Shown here: in pieces, positions 9,714 to 19,690 of the stretch | Numbering within the stretch: position 1 is the stretch's first letter | Layout of the letters: each line of letters begins with the position of its first letter | NCBI GenBank assembly: GCA_905221605.1 | Contig: CAJNDS010002120.1 | Coordinates: 55,001-119,000, forward strand | Origin: Symbiodinium natans | Taxonomy: Eukaryota; Sar; Dinophyceae; Suessiales; Symbiodiniaceae | Reading direction: 5' to 3' | Length of the DNA: 64,000 nt | Made by a program: the position numbers and the translations under genes | Notes under the pieces: model-generated | What the model saw: the letters and a program-made list of their open reading frames with translations, nothing else | What the model was told of the DNA's origin: nothing | Databases searched by the model: none

Positions 9714-9825
9714 CATCTTACTGTTGGTTAGCAGGGAATGGGGGAATGAGGTACCCTATATCATCCCATAAAGGGTATATATAGGGAACTACTTCCCTCA
9801 TTCCCTGCTAACCATCAGTAAGATG
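9714..9825. mobile_element. MITE-like element, family F
   Basis: Ends CATCTTACTGTTGGTTAGCA and TGCTAACCATCAGTAAGATG form a long, nearly perfect terminal inverted repeat (also GGGAATGGGGGAA / TTCCCTCATTCCC); the centre holds TATCATCCCATAAAGGG. Confidence 0.85.
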
Positions 9826-10174
9826 TGGCGGAGTATGCGGCAAGGATTCACATCCACTTGTGGCAGCCGAATTGGGGTCGGCTCGAGATGAGCTAGTCGG
9901 CCTGCCTTTGGCATTCAGTCCTTCCTGCACATAGTATGTTGGGCTGCTAAAGTTGCACTTGTTTGCGCTTGCTGAGCGATGGAAACTCCTCCAATTTCCA
10001 CTTTAAGTCTCCTCATATAGGGATGTCTCTTGCATCCAGATTCATTTGTGACTTGCGAATTCAGATGATGGCTGTGAATTGGCCAATGGTCGAAACAGGT
10101 CGAAATCCTGCTGTAACTTACGTGTCGTGACGGTCTAGACAACCTACGTTGAATCACCGAACAGCCCCTCCAAG

Positions 10175-10205
10175 CCCTAAACCCTAAACCCTAAACCCTA
10201 AACCC
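10175..10205 (-). repeat. Interstitial telomeric array (CCCTAAA)
   Basis: About 4 units. Confidence 0.9.
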
Positions 10206-10318
10206 ATCATAAGAAGCCTTTCAGGGCCGCAGAGGTGTCACTGAGCACGGTCACGGCCGCGGGCAACGGCGACTGCAGCCGCCGGAAGCTTGTATCTCAG
10301 AAGTTTGGCTTCAATCGG

Positions 10319-10441
10319 TTTAGGGTTTAAGGTTTAGGGTTCTTTCTTTAGGGTTTAGGGTTTAGGGTTTAGGGTTTAGGGTTTAGGGTTTAGGGTTTAG
10401 GGTTTAGGGTTTAGGGTTTAGGGTTTAGGGTTTAGGGTTTA
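10319..10441 (+). repeat. Interstitial telomeric array (TTTAGGG)
   Basis: About 17 units with one TTTAAGG and a short break (TTCTTTC) near 10340. Confidence 0.95.
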
Positions 10442-10956
10442 ACCCCAGAGAAGCCCTTTCCGAGTACAAAGCCCTTCTGAAGCCTGAGCACCTTCAACCC
10501 CAAGGGACCATAGGCCCATAGCAAGAACATGAGTATCGATTACTGGTGCACTTCGTGGTGAGAGGGTGCGCAGGATGTGATGATCCATGCCTCATGTGCG
10601 GATAACTGTGTATCGTCGTACTATTTTGACGACTACCACCAATTGATGATCTCGTTACTTAATTCACTTTGGGTCCAGTACAGCAGAGCTCATGCAAAGT
10701 ATTTGCAGGGTCTCTCGCAAGTATTTGCGTCCACCAGCTTTGAAGTTGCGCAACCTGCATCTTATGATTCCCCTGGTTGCATATCTGGCTGTGCCTGACT
10801 CAAGGGCCAAAGCCCAACGCTCCACACTCTGAAGGCTTCGCGCCGGGGCTACGAATCGTCTGCCGTTCCGAATGCCAGAGGGCCCGGCAAAGCGCTCGCA
10901 GAGAGGCGCGGTGTGACTGAACCTTCCTGCATTCAGTGCGAACCTTCGGGCTCATC

Positions 10957-11057
10957 CCTAAACCCTAAACCCTAAACCCTAAACCCTAAACCCTAAACCC
11001 TAAATCCTAAACCCTAATCCCTAAACTTACCCTAAACCCCAAACCCTAAACCCTAAA
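10957..11057 (-). repeat. Interstitial telomeric array (CCCTAAA) with 8-bp flanking repeat
   Basis: About 14 units with CCTAATC and CCCCAAA variants. TCGGGCTC occurs at 10946-10953 and 11075-11082. Confidence 0.95.
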
Positions 11058-11503
11058 GCTGACTAATTTCGAGCTCGGGCTCCCAGTGGTGGATACAGAA
11101 AGGAGCAACTGAGGCTGAATGGTTTGGCGCTTCGGGTCATTTCGCCGGTGAGACTCTTCGTTCATGTAAAGAAGGAACCTCTCTGATTCCACGACGTGAT
11201 GCTGTGAATTCAGTGTGTAGGCGGTGATTGAAGCCAGTTTAGAGTTTAAACATGCACACAGTGCATCTTAAGCCCGAAGGAGCATCTCCGAACACAAAGA
11301 GCCACCAAAACCTTCAAAACTCAACGTCTTGACTTTCCTCACGTACATGCCAGTCCGTGTCAGTATGTTCGGCTCTGGTCGGGACTTTAGACCCATATGC
11401 ATTTATCCTGCAGAATTGTTGCGTTGAGTGGACGAAGCAAAGAGCTGAATTTGGTGGATGTGTTGTTTGGGTGGGTGAGGGGGGCTCGAACATCCACCTA
11501 CCT

Positions 11504-11548
11504 TTTAGGGTTTAGGGTTTAGGGTTTAGGGTTTAGGGTTTAGGGTTT
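11504..11548 (+). repeat. Interstitial telomeric array (TTTAGGG)
   Basis: About 6 perfect units. Confidence 0.95.
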
Positions 11549-11672
11549 GCCGTTCATGTAGACATGGTCCAGGAAGACTTCTGGACCCCACAGTCTACCA
11601 GTCCTGTTCTGGCACAAGAGTCTAAACCTCGTACACCGACCACAGCCATCGGACGTTTTCGTGGGTATTCGG

Positions 11673-11768
11673 TACTGTTGAGGTGGTTAGCAGGGAATGA
11701 GGGAATTAGGGCCGTATATATACCCTTTAAGGGATTATATAGGGTTCCCTGCTAGCCAACAGTAAGAT
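11673..11768. mobile_element. MITE-like element, family F
   Basis: Ends ACTGTTGAGGTGGTTAGCAG and CTGCTAGCCAACAGTAAGAT; shares GTATATATACCCTTTAAGGG with the 9714 copy. Confidence 0.8.
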
Positions 11769-11769
11769 T

Positions 11770-12700
11770 CGTGGGCGTGCGGCGAACCCAACCACACTCA
11801 GAAGTCCACAACGAAAGCTTCCGAACCCAGGTCACTCTCCACAAGGGTGAGGTGCCGAAATCAATACCATTCCACGAAACAAAGACCCAACTCACCGCTA
11901 ATTGAAGACAGCAACCCTTGACACAAAACATGCCGGCTGCTCGCCAACCATGACTCTTCTGCAACTGGCGCGATCATCAGAGTTGGGGGACTCTGCCGAA
12001 CCCCCCACCTACAGGACAGGAGTTTTTCCAGCTGTTACTTCTGTTACTCCCCCTACCGCAGAATTGCCGTTGCGAGTACAAAGGCTCCCACTGACAGGCG
12101 CTTGCCATGAATGAAACGCAAATGAAGTGGCGCTTCTTAGGCAGCGTAGCCGCAACACCGGCTGCTGCGACAGCTGCCCAAGCAATTCTAAGCTTAGCAT
12201 CGCACGCCCTGAACTATGAACACTATAGGAAGCCCGAACACCCTGATGTTGGAATAAGCAGCCCTAAGCCCGAAAACCTCTGAACTCTAACCCCCTACAT
12301 AAGAAGCCTCGCAACCCTCAAAGTGATGCTGCTTCTCGTTGGCCTCCGCTTGTGCCTTGTTTGTTTGGGGCTCTTTGCACCACACAGTTGCAGTATGCGG
12401 GTCGGCTGCGACAGAAGTATTCTTAGATGCCTTCGGTTTCATAATCCTACCCTTTCCCGAATCGCATCGACGCTGGGAATCTTCAGCCAAAAAAACCTGA
12501 ATCTGAATCATGCCAAACAAAATGTCCGTGCAAACCTACCTGTGCTCTATGGGCAGCAGCGCAGCTACTGCACGGTCGTTGGCTGTCGTGCGTTTCTTTC
12601 TAACCTAAGAGCCTTTTGGAGAGCGCTGTTTATCACTTTGATTTCGCACTACATCTTCAACGATGAGAACGGCGGTCTTGCAATGGAGTCCTAAGTGGCT
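11770..12700. other. Stretch without recognised genes
   Basis: Short open frames on both strands, none with a recognised domain; no array or MITE was seen. Confidence 0.45.
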
Positions 12701-12707
12701 GTTGTGC

Positions 12708-12728
12708 TAACCCTAAACCCTAAACCCT
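12708..12728 (-). repeat. Short interstitial telomeric array (CCCTAAA)
   Basis: About 3 units. Confidence 0.85.
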
Positions 12729-12941
12729 TTAATAGTTTGCTGGACAGATGCATGGCTGCCTTTCGATCGTTGCAGTGGTGACGAAAGTGATTGCTGTCTT
12801 TTGCAGCTGCTTCCGGATGCTTGGACTTAGGAAGAGTACGGGCCATGGCTATGGAGTTTGCCGTGCCGAGTTCAGGTGCCAGTCTGTTCATTGCCAGCAC
12901 GATAACGTGAGCCATGCCATACCATGCCCCAGAGTCGGGGG

Positions 12942-12970
12942 ATTTAGGGTTTAGGGTTTAGGGTTTAGAG
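12942..12970 (+). repeat. Interstitial telomeric array (TTTAGGG)
   Basis: About 4 units. Confidence 0.9.
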
Positions 12971-13334
12971 TTTCTGTCCAAAGTCTGTCCAGGGGCATCT
13001 GGAACAACTCGGAAGCACGATGCAAGCGCATGTTAAAGCCCTGTGCAAAATTGCCTTATAGACTTAGACCTTTTTCTGCTTTGGGCCTGTAGTGCCTCGG
13101 ATTTGTACAACAATTAGCCGAAGACCCCCCCAAACCAAGCCGAAAAGACTCTGTGAAACCACGGCAAACACATGACAGCAAATTACTTGGTAGCACAAAA
13201 CGAATACTAACCTAGACGAGGAGACAACTGTTATGATGATTGATAATTGTGAGTATGATGTTGGTGATTATCACGATTCTTGTCAGTGACAGTGTCAGTA
13301 CCAATGCCAGTGTTCTTGAGGCACGCTTCTGAAA

Positions 13335-13373
13335 ATCCTAAACCCTAAGCCCTAAGCCCTAAACCCTGAACCC
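13335..13373 (-). repeat. Degenerate interstitial telomeric array (CCCTAAA)
   Basis: About 5 units, CCCTAAG and CCCTGAA variants. Confidence 0.85.
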
Positions 13374-13458
13374 TTTTCGCCTGGTGCGACCACAGGTTCT
13401 CCTTCCTCTTCTCTTTGGCTCTCTGCCCAATGTTCCTGGGCCCAAGTTCTCCAGCGCT

Positions 13459-13541
13459 TGGGGTTTAGGGTGTAGGGTGTAGGTTTTAGGGTTTAGGGTT
13501 TAGGGTTTAGTGTGTAGGGTTTAGGGTTTAGGGTGTAGGGT
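13459..13541 (+). repeat. Degenerate interstitial telomeric array (TTTAGGG/TGTAGGG)
   Basis: About 11 units, several TGTAGGG. Confidence 0.9.
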
Positions 13542-13658
13542 CGGATTCCTGCTCGGATTCCGAGGTCTTTGGGGGGCTTCTCGTGCATTGCAAGTTTGGG
13601 CCCCAAGTTCCAGGACTCCAACGCCACGATGCCTAAAACCCCTGAATCCCAAGAGCTT

Positions 13659-13753
13659 GACCCTAAACCCTAAACCCTAAACCCTAAACCCTAAACCCTA
13701 AACCCTAAACCCTAAACCCTAAACCCTAAACCCTAAACCCGAAACCCGAAACC
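13659..13753 (-). repeat. Interstitial telomeric array (CCCTAAA)
   Basis: About 13 units, the last ones CCCGAAA. Confidence 0.95.
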
Positions 13754-13838
13754 GAAGATCTGAGCCCGGGAGCCTTCCGCAGCCGCAGAAGCTTCTCCTC
13801 ACAGATGTGCTCAGAGGCTGTTTTGCTTTGAGGAAACG

Positions 13839-13903
13839 GTTTAGGGTTTAGGGTTTAGGGTTTAGGGTTTAGGGTTTAGGGTTTCGGGTTCAGGGTTTAG
13901 GGT
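13839..13903 (+). repeat. Interstitial telomeric array (TTTAGGG)
   Basis: About 9 units with TTTCGGG and TTCAGGG variants near the end. Confidence 0.95.
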
Positions 13904-14307
13904 ACTTTAGGCTCAGGGTCAGGATGGCTTCTGCCTCAGGAAATACAACTAGAAAAGCGCGGGGACAAACTCCCAACTTCAAGCCCGTGCCGCGAAACGA
14001 AGCGGCTTTGGGGGACCCGGATCTTCACTCGACTCACCCCGCCCTGCCTTGGAAAATTTCCTGCTTAATCCCCAAACGCCCTAAGCCAGGAACAAAGAGA
14101 GACAGCGCGAACCAAACACAGCACAACAAATGGCAAGGGCCGCAAGTTTCAATGTTGTGTAGCACCACCAACACAGAATCAGTCTGGAACACGAGCAGCA
14201 GCATTTTGGACACGGACGTCAACTTGGAACACAGGCGGCGTCTTTTCGGCACATTCTCGAATGACACTTTCCCGAGTTCCAAAACGATGTGCCCTGGTAC
14301 TAGGTCA

Positions 14308-14412
14308 GGAAAGAATCCGGTTGGGATACCTCAAGTTGGGTGGCGTGGCCAAGCAAGAACCCGGTTAGGATACCTCAAATTTGGTGGCCGCTAAGGAAAG
14401 AACCCGGTTGAG
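14308..14412 (+). repeat. Imperfect tandem repeat, 47-bp type
   Basis: Three copies of a unit containing AAGAACCCGGTTGGGATACC and CTCAAGTTGGGTGGC, degenerating toward the third. Confidence 0.75.
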
Positions 14413-14474
14413 ATGCCACCACAAAGGCAAGAAACTTGGAAAGCAACAACCGCAGATCGCGCAAAACAAGAACT

Positions 14475-14581
14475 ATACTCCCCTTAGAACCTTATATAAA
14501 ATAATATTTCCAGTATCCTCTTGGGTTTTATACGAACAAAAATTACAAAAAAAAAAAAAAACAATCCCAAGGGGGATAGAG
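14475..14581 (+). mobile_element. MITE-like element, family D
   Basis: Starts TACTCCCCTTAGAACCTTAT, has CCTCTTGGGTTTTATA in the middle and ends CCCAAGGGGGATAGA; A14 tract inside. Copies at 15929 and 42135. Confidence 0.75.
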
Positions 14582-14693
14582 AGAAGTACAGAGAGAGGCC
14601 AAACATTTACAGGCCACGGGCTTTCTGGAAGCTGGAGCCTAAGCCTGAGTTAACTGAGTGACCACCTCAAGTTGACACTCAAGCTGACCCCCT

Positions 14694-14820
14694 CATATGC
14701 ACCCAAAATGCTATAATCCTTATTTCATATGCACCCAAAATACTATAATCCTTATTTCATATGCACCCAAATACTATCATTCCTTATTTCATATGCACCC
14801 AAATACGATGATCCTTATTC
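14694..14820 (+). repeat. 32-bp tandem repeat, four copies
   Basis: Copies start at 14694, 14726, 14758 and 14790, each CATATGCACCCAAA.TACTAT followed by AATCCTTATTT. Confidence 0.9.
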
Positions 14821-14925
14821 TAGAAACCCCAAAAAGGCAGCACTGATGTAGAAATCATGGGTCCCAGAACGAGCATGCTCACGAGGGGACCCCCGGATGA
14901 AACACACGACAATTGAGACTAAATT

Positions 14926-15486
14926 AAGAAATCGAGGATACGCTCATCCTGGGGCCCTAAATTTCTTAACTTTGTTTCTTTTGGCAAGCGCCCCTCAATT
15001 TCTTGAATTTCGGAATTTGAGAAATGCTTTGTTGGGCTCCCCCTCCAAATAAGAGACCCAGCGCCCCTAGATTTCTTAAACTTCAGAAACCCAGCCCCTC
15101 GATTTTAAGAAACCCAGCCCCATCAATTTCTTAAGTTTTAAGAAATCCAGCCCCTCGGTTTTCAGAAATCCAGCCCCTCAATTTCTTAAGTTTAAGAAAT
15201 CCAGCCCCTCAATTTAATAGATCTGGGGGTTTTGGGAATTGTGCTGAAATAACCGATCAACCCCCGCCTCAACATTTTGAGGGAGGGCTGGATGTCTTAT
15301 TTGGAGGGGGGGTTTCCTATTTCAGAGCAATCCCCAATACCCCCAAATTTAAGAAATCCAGGGGCTGGATAAGCTGAGAAATCGAAGGGCTGGACCTCTT
15401 AAATTGAAGAAATTGAGGGGCTTGATGTCCTAAATTTAACAAATCGAGGCGCTGGATTTCTTAAATCTAAGACATCGAGGGCGAAA
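14926..15486. repeat. Foldback region of about 560 bp made of AGAAATCCAGCCCCTC units
   Basis: The left arm (to about 15220) repeats CCAGCCCCTCAATTTCTTAA-type units; the right arm (from about 15340) carries the complement, TTAAGAAATCCAGGGGCTGG-type units. The spacer is purine/pyrimidine-skewed (GGAGGGGGGG). A degenerate long inverted repeat, possibly a foldback element. Confidence 0.75.
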
Positions 15487-15594
15487 ATTCATACTTGGCA
15501 TAAGTGTTGGATGTTGACGGCTTTTTTTGTGGGTGCTAAGATGTGGCTCCCAAGCCCGATTTCACTCCCATGCCTAAACCTGAAAGCCGCTAAC

Positions 15595-15651
15595 ACCCTA
15601 AACCCTAAACCCGAAACCCTAAACCCTAAACACTAAACCCTAAACCCTAAA
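15595..15651 (-). repeat. Interstitial telomeric array (CCCTAAA)
   Basis: About 8 units with CCCGAAA and CACTAAA variants. Confidence 0.95.
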
Positions 15652-15747
15652 GAACCCCTTCCCCTAAGGCTCCAGGCCTGAACGGCTGACGGGGCGGCCG
15701 GCATCCCAAGCCATGGAAAGCGTTATTGGCTCGCAGCTTGCAGCTAG

Positions 15748-15874
15748 TTTAGGGTTTAGGGTTGAGGGTTAGGGTTTAGGGTTTAGGGTTTAGGGTTTAA
15801 GGTTTAGGGTTTAGGGCTTAGGGTTTAGGGCTTAGGGTTGAGGGTTGAGGGTTGAGGGTTTAGGGTTTAGGGTT
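15748..15874 (+). repeat. Degenerate interstitial telomeric array (TTTAGGG)
   Basis: About 18 units with TTGAGGG, CTTAGGG and TTTAAGG variants. Confidence 0.95.
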
Positions 15875-15928
15875 AGCTAACGCAGGCACAGAGTCGAAAG
15901 AGCCGATTGAACGTGCCCCGAATTACTC

Positions 15929-16020
15929 TACTCCCCTTAGAACCTGCATAGAATGTAACTTTTAATATTCCCTTGGGTTTTAGAGTAAACAAAGAACGAA
16001 ATTCCTTGAGGGGGCTATAG
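15929..16020 (+). mobile_element. MITE-like element, family D
   Basis: TACTCCCCTTAGAACCTGCA at the left, CCCTTGGGTTTTAGAG in the middle, CCTTGAGGGGGCTATAG at the right. Confidence 0.75.
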
Positions 16021-16095
16021 ATTTGTCTGCGCTGCACCTACCCTCCGTGGGAGTATGGGGCTGGTCAACGGCTTTGGTATTCTTTAGGCTGCGGG

Positions 16096-16192
16096 ATAGG
16101 GTTTAGGGTTTTAGGGTTTAGAGTTTAGGGTTCAGGGTAGTTAGGGTTTGGGGGTTAGGGTTTGGGGTTTGGGGTTTAGGGTTTGGGGTTTA
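16096..16192 (+). repeat. Degenerate telomeric array (TTTAGGG/TTTGGGG)
   Basis: About 13 units; many TTTGGGG variants in the second half. Confidence 0.9.
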
Positions 16193-16325
16193 CTGGCTGT
16201 TTACAACTTCGATTTGGGGCCCAAGGGCCGCTGGGATATGAGGCTCGTAGCGAAACATACCTGGATGTGTTTCTGCACCTGGGCGTCCCCATGCGCAGCA
16301 CCAACCCGCTGCATGGCTAAGGGTG

Positions 16326-16369
16326 GTTTAGGGTTTCGGGTTTGGGGTTTAGGGTTTAGGGTTTAGGGG
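16326..16369 (+). repeat. Interstitial telomeric array (TTTAGGG)
   Basis: About 6 units with TTTCGGG and TTTGGGG. Confidence 0.9.
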
Positions 16370-16480
16370 ATCGCGGTATTAAGCACGGAAAGCTGCAGCT
16401 GCGAGCCAAAACCAGATTTTCCAACCCGTTTCCTTGGGGTTTGATGTGGGGGCATGTCAATATTCCCGCACCCTGGGGGT

Positions 16481-16504
16481 GGGGGGGGGGGGGGGGGGGG
16501 GGGG
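16481..16504. repeat. Poly-G run, 24 bases
   Basis: G24 on plus, preceded by GGGGGT. Confidence 0.95.
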
Positions 16505-16595
16505 AAGTCAGCGTCGGGCAACATGCCTGTATGCGAGCCGCATTGAGCCGCAACTCCCAGCAAAGAACTCTACAACCCCAACTCCTGAAAGCATC

Positions 16596-16627
16596 ACCCT
16601 AAACCCTGAACCCTGAACCCTAAACCT
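16596..16627 (-). repeat. Interstitial telomeric array (CCCTAAA)
   Basis: About 4.5 units, two CCCTGAA. Confidence 0.9.
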
Positions 16628-16823
16628 TTTAAGATCCTTTTAAGCACGAGGCATCCTGGGGCTCTTTTTGCTTCATGCAGATCCTTTCGTCGTGTGCCCT
16701 TGCTCCTTGCGTCGTGCTGCGGGCTATTGGGGTTCAGGATTGTTGGAGTCAAAAAGATTCAAACATTCCGATCAACAGTGGGGGCGGCCAGGCAGGGCTG
16801 GGTGGGCTCCGGAACATGCATGT

Positions 16824-16920
16824 TTAGGTTTAGGGTTTAGGGTTTAGGGTTCAGGGTTCAGGGTTCAGGGTTCAGGGTTCAGGGTTTAGGGTTTAGGGTT
16901 TAGGGTTTAGGGTTTAGGGT
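16824..16920 (+). repeat. Telomeric array with TTCAGGG block
   Basis: About 14 units; six consecutive TTCAGGG inside TTTAGGG, a sign of local unit homogenisation. Confidence 0.95.
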
Positions 16921-17013
16921 GAGTTGCATCATGCGCCACTCAGCAGCCAGGACAACGATGGACACCCTTCTCCCTGGCTCTCACGCTTGAATTTTGAGGC
17001 TCAAGCGGATTCA

Positions 17014-17073
17014 AACCCTAAACCCTAAACCCTAAACCCTAAACCCTAAACCCTAAACCCTAACCCTAACCCT
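17014..17073 (-). repeat. Interstitial telomeric array (CCCTAAA)
   Basis: About 8 units ending CCCTAACCCTAACCC, the hexamer variant. Confidence 0.95.
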
Positions 17074-17192
17074 TGAAGCCCTGTGTCCCGCAGCGATCCT
17101 GTGGACTGGTTTCAGCTGCTGCGCCTGGCCAGAACAGCGGGGCTCAGCTTGTATTTGTCCGCATCGAGCCGGGGGGACTCTGGGAACCACCT

Positions 17193-17259
17193 TTTAGGGT
17201 TTAGGGTTTATAGGGTATAGGGTATAGGGTATAGGGTTTAGGGTTTAGGGTTTAGGGTT
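17193..17259 (+). repeat. Telomeric array with TATAGGG block
   Basis: About 9 units including four TATAGGG. Confidence 0.95.
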
Positions 17260-18008
17260 ACAACCCGGCACTTTGCATTGCTGGGCATTGGTACATACGA
17301 AAAGCTCGACTCTATACTCCAACGCAATGTACCTCAGAAGCACATACACGACACCGCTCGGAGTTCCAGAGAAGAGCGATCGGTGTGCCGTACCGCACCT
17401 GCACACTCCTCAGGCCCATGGCAAACCTAAGCGAGTCATTTGATTGGGATGGCTCAGGTTGTGCTGGTAACTCATTTCTTCAGATTTAACTCAACTGTCG
17501 AGGTCGCAGGGTTTGGGATCTTGCAGATTAAAACCCACTTGGGGGATCTCATCTCCGCAGGTCCGGTGAACCTAGAGAAGTGTGCTTGAAGCGTGCAGGC
17601 CCCGAAGCTTTTGCTGGCAGACATCCTGATTCGAAGCCACAAGCTGGAGGACGAAGAGTCTTCAAAATCAGTATCACCAGGATGGGCGATTCGGGCCCAA
17701 GGCACGATGAATGTGTTCAAGCTGGCCATCCTACCCAATCGAAAGGGCCTAAACCCTTATCAAACGTTTAGCTTCTGCAGCCCCCACTGCCCAGTGCATC
17801 ACTTCACCACGCAGTCCCCAGGCATTCCACTCATTCCAGCGCATGGATCTGAAATCTGAACCCTGAGACTGAGACGGCATCTGGACATCCGTACTTCTTC
17901 CACGCGAGGAGCTTCGCCTGACATGAAAACCCAAGTGAAACCAAAACCCCCGTACACTTGTAGCCCGCAAGCCTCAGGAGCCCATTTTCGTTTGCAGCCC
18001 ACCCAGCG

Positions 18009-18083
18009 TTCAGGGTTCAGGGTTCAGGGTTTAGGGTTTAGGGTTTGCTTAGGGTTTAGGGCTTCGGGTGCAGGGTTTAGGGT
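18009..18083 (+). repeat. Degenerate interstitial telomeric array (TTTAGGG)
   Basis: About 10 units, TTCAGGG at the start and CTTCGGG later. Confidence 0.9.
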
Positions 18084-18174
18084 GGACGGAACAACCGAAG
18101 ACAAATCAACGACTATTCTTGATTTTTTCTGTGTCGCTTCTGCATATCGGACGGATGCTGCGAAACTCGTGCGC

Positions 18175-18228
18175 GTTTAGGGTTTAGGGTTTAGGGTTTG
18201 GGGTTTAGTAACGGTTTAGGGTTTAGGA
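18175..18228 (+). repeat. Interstitial telomeric array (TTTAGGG), interrupted
   Basis: About 6 units split by AGTAACGG. Confidence 0.9.
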
Positions 18229-18580
18229 AACGCTGAGAGACACGCTTGAACGACAAAACTTGGGGAACGCAGGGATTCGGGAAACAAAGTCAGGAAGCGT
18301 AGTCGAGCGCCGAGAGCAATCCAGGAAATGCGAGGCGAACGGATAGTTCGTGTGCACACAGGCTATAAACATGCTTCGTGATGGGACTCGAACTTACACC
18401 ATTGGGAGACTCTTCTTGTGGAGGATTCTTTTGGGAGCTGAACACGGCCGGATTATCAGCAGGCTTGTGATGAGTTGATATATGAATGTTTATGCCTACA
18501 TGCTGCCCGAGAGGCTGGGCGGCCCGGCTGGGATGGGCTGGGATTTGCTGGGTTCAAGCAGCAGGTTCGCACGACGGGTC

Positions 18581-18690
18581 TCAGCAACCAGATCCCAGCC
18601 TGCGCCACATGTCCGGCCCACCGATGACCACGTCATCGAGGTAGCGGAAGCACAAGTCATCACAAGTCGCCGAGGTTGGCGGCAGTGGCA
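18581..18690 (-). CDS. Possible exon relic with RYLDDVVIGGP motif
   Basis: The minus-strand frame contains CFRYLDDVVIGGPDMW at about 18605-18652, ending at a TGA at 18581. R-Y-x-D-[DE]-V-V-I-G-[AG]-P is the conserved block of ethanolamine-phosphate cytidylyltransferase (typically RYVDEVVIGAP). YLDDVVI also fits the catalytic YxDD box of reverse transcriptases, but the following G-G-P fits the cytidylyltransferase better. Only about 16 residues carry the signal; neighbouring exons were not recognised, so it may be a fragment. Confidence 0.25.
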
Positions 18691-18898
18691 CACAGGGCCG
18701 GAGGGGGCCAGGCTCACCGCAGGTGCGAGGCCTAGCAGTAGCAACAGTCGCACATGCGCGCGGGCTTGAGCGAGGGTAGCCGCCCGGTTAACGGAGTTCA
18801 AGGCGTTGAGAAAGCCAAGGCCACGACAACAACTGCTTCTACGACTGCTACCAGTACGACTGTATACCACGAATACGACGACGACGGCGGCGACGACA

Positions 18899-18900
<2 letters not shown>

Positions 18901-18987
<87 letters not shown>
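18901..18987. repeat. CTG/CAG trinucleotide repeat, 29 units
   Basis: 87 uninterrupted bases of TGC on plus, flanked by CGACGACGACGG on the left. All six frames are homopolymeric (Gln, Ala, Ser, Leu, Cys), so coding cannot be inferred. Confidence 0.97.
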
Positions 18988-19096
18988 GGCGGCGAGCTAG
19001 ATGTATCATGACAACCACTACTACTCCTGCTATCTCCTGCATGTGGCGACTGCAGCGGCCTGGCCGTCCTTCGTTTGACATCACCGCCGCTGGGCT

Positions 19097-19447
19097 TTGC
19101 CTGAAACACACACGCACACAGAGTTACAGGAAGCTCTTGCCGCCAGCATCCAGCGGGATCACAACAAAAAGCCACATCCTGACAAAAAAAAATACCGGCA
19201 AAGAAGACGGTGGAATCAGTACTCTTACTATCGTTATCTGGAGTTTAAAGAGGCAGGGCAGCAAGTTAGAAACCGAAGGGGTGCGCATGCCAGCCTTTTC
19301 CGCTTCTGCTACTTCAAAATGAAATCGCGACCAAGCTTTGTGAAATCAAGTCAGAGCAACCCCCGGTCATCAAGGGAGACAGCCATTACACAACTCACCA
19401 AGCACCACCGTAAGCAGCTAAGCAAGAAATGCATCATCCTGTCATGA
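19097..19447 (+). CDS. Basic open frame of 116 codons, unknown product
   Basis: Plus-strand frame, opposite to all recognised genes, starting at a TTG. It contains LQEALAASIQRDHNKKPH and KKKYRQRRRWNQYSYYRYLE. Lysine- and arginine-rich, no domain recognised. Starts 110 bases after the CTG29 repeat. Confidence 0.15.
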   Translation: MPETHTHTELQEALAASIQRDHNKKPHPDKKKYRQRRRWNQYSYYRYLEFKEAGQQVRNRRGAHASLFRFCYFKMKSRPSFVKSSQSNPRSSRETAITQLTKHHRKQLSKKCIILS

Positions 19448-19690
19448 GACGTGGCAGTCCGAGGCGAATGCCACGCTGCTGGTCTGCCCTTGGCCATGGT
19501 TTAAGGTTTCGGGCTTGTGGTTTAAGGCTTAAAGTTTCGGGTTATTTCTTTCACTTCGGGTTTAACTTCTCAACCTTGGGCTTCGATGGCTTCGGGTTTT
19601 GGGGTCGAGTGGAGATCTCAGTCGCAATGTGGGCCATGGGCGTGGGCCCCGGGACCTGTGGTCCAAACCCTGGCCGAACGATTAGCTGGT

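Noticed and set aside
12481-12493. Second SL-like word on minus (TTTTTGGCTGAAG)
   Set aside because: 11 of 13 matches is expected about once by chance in this window and no tandem partner is present.
12323-12694. 123-codon plus-strand ORF with a hydrophobic start
   Set aside because: Opposite strand to the genes, no homologous motif, and the minus strand is also open.
13924-14394. 156-codon plus-strand ORF
   Set aside because: Opposite to the gene strand, ends in a 47-bp tandem repeat, no motif.
16148-16366. ORFs rich in GLGFRVWG or ending NPKP
   Set aside because: Translations of TTTAGGG/CCCTAAA repeats, a known artefact in dinoflagellate gene models.
16991-17005. ATTTTGAGGCTCAAG resembling the SL end with a 2-base insertion
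   Set aside because: Needs an indel in a very conserved sequence; no other support.
18380-18402. Minus-strand GTTCGAGTCCC resembling a tRNA T-loop
   Set aside because: The flanking stem bases do not pair.
18754-19175. Open frames with poly-Cys, poly-Ala or poly-Gln
   Set aside because: All six frames are open because of CTG29; no evidence which, if any, is translated.
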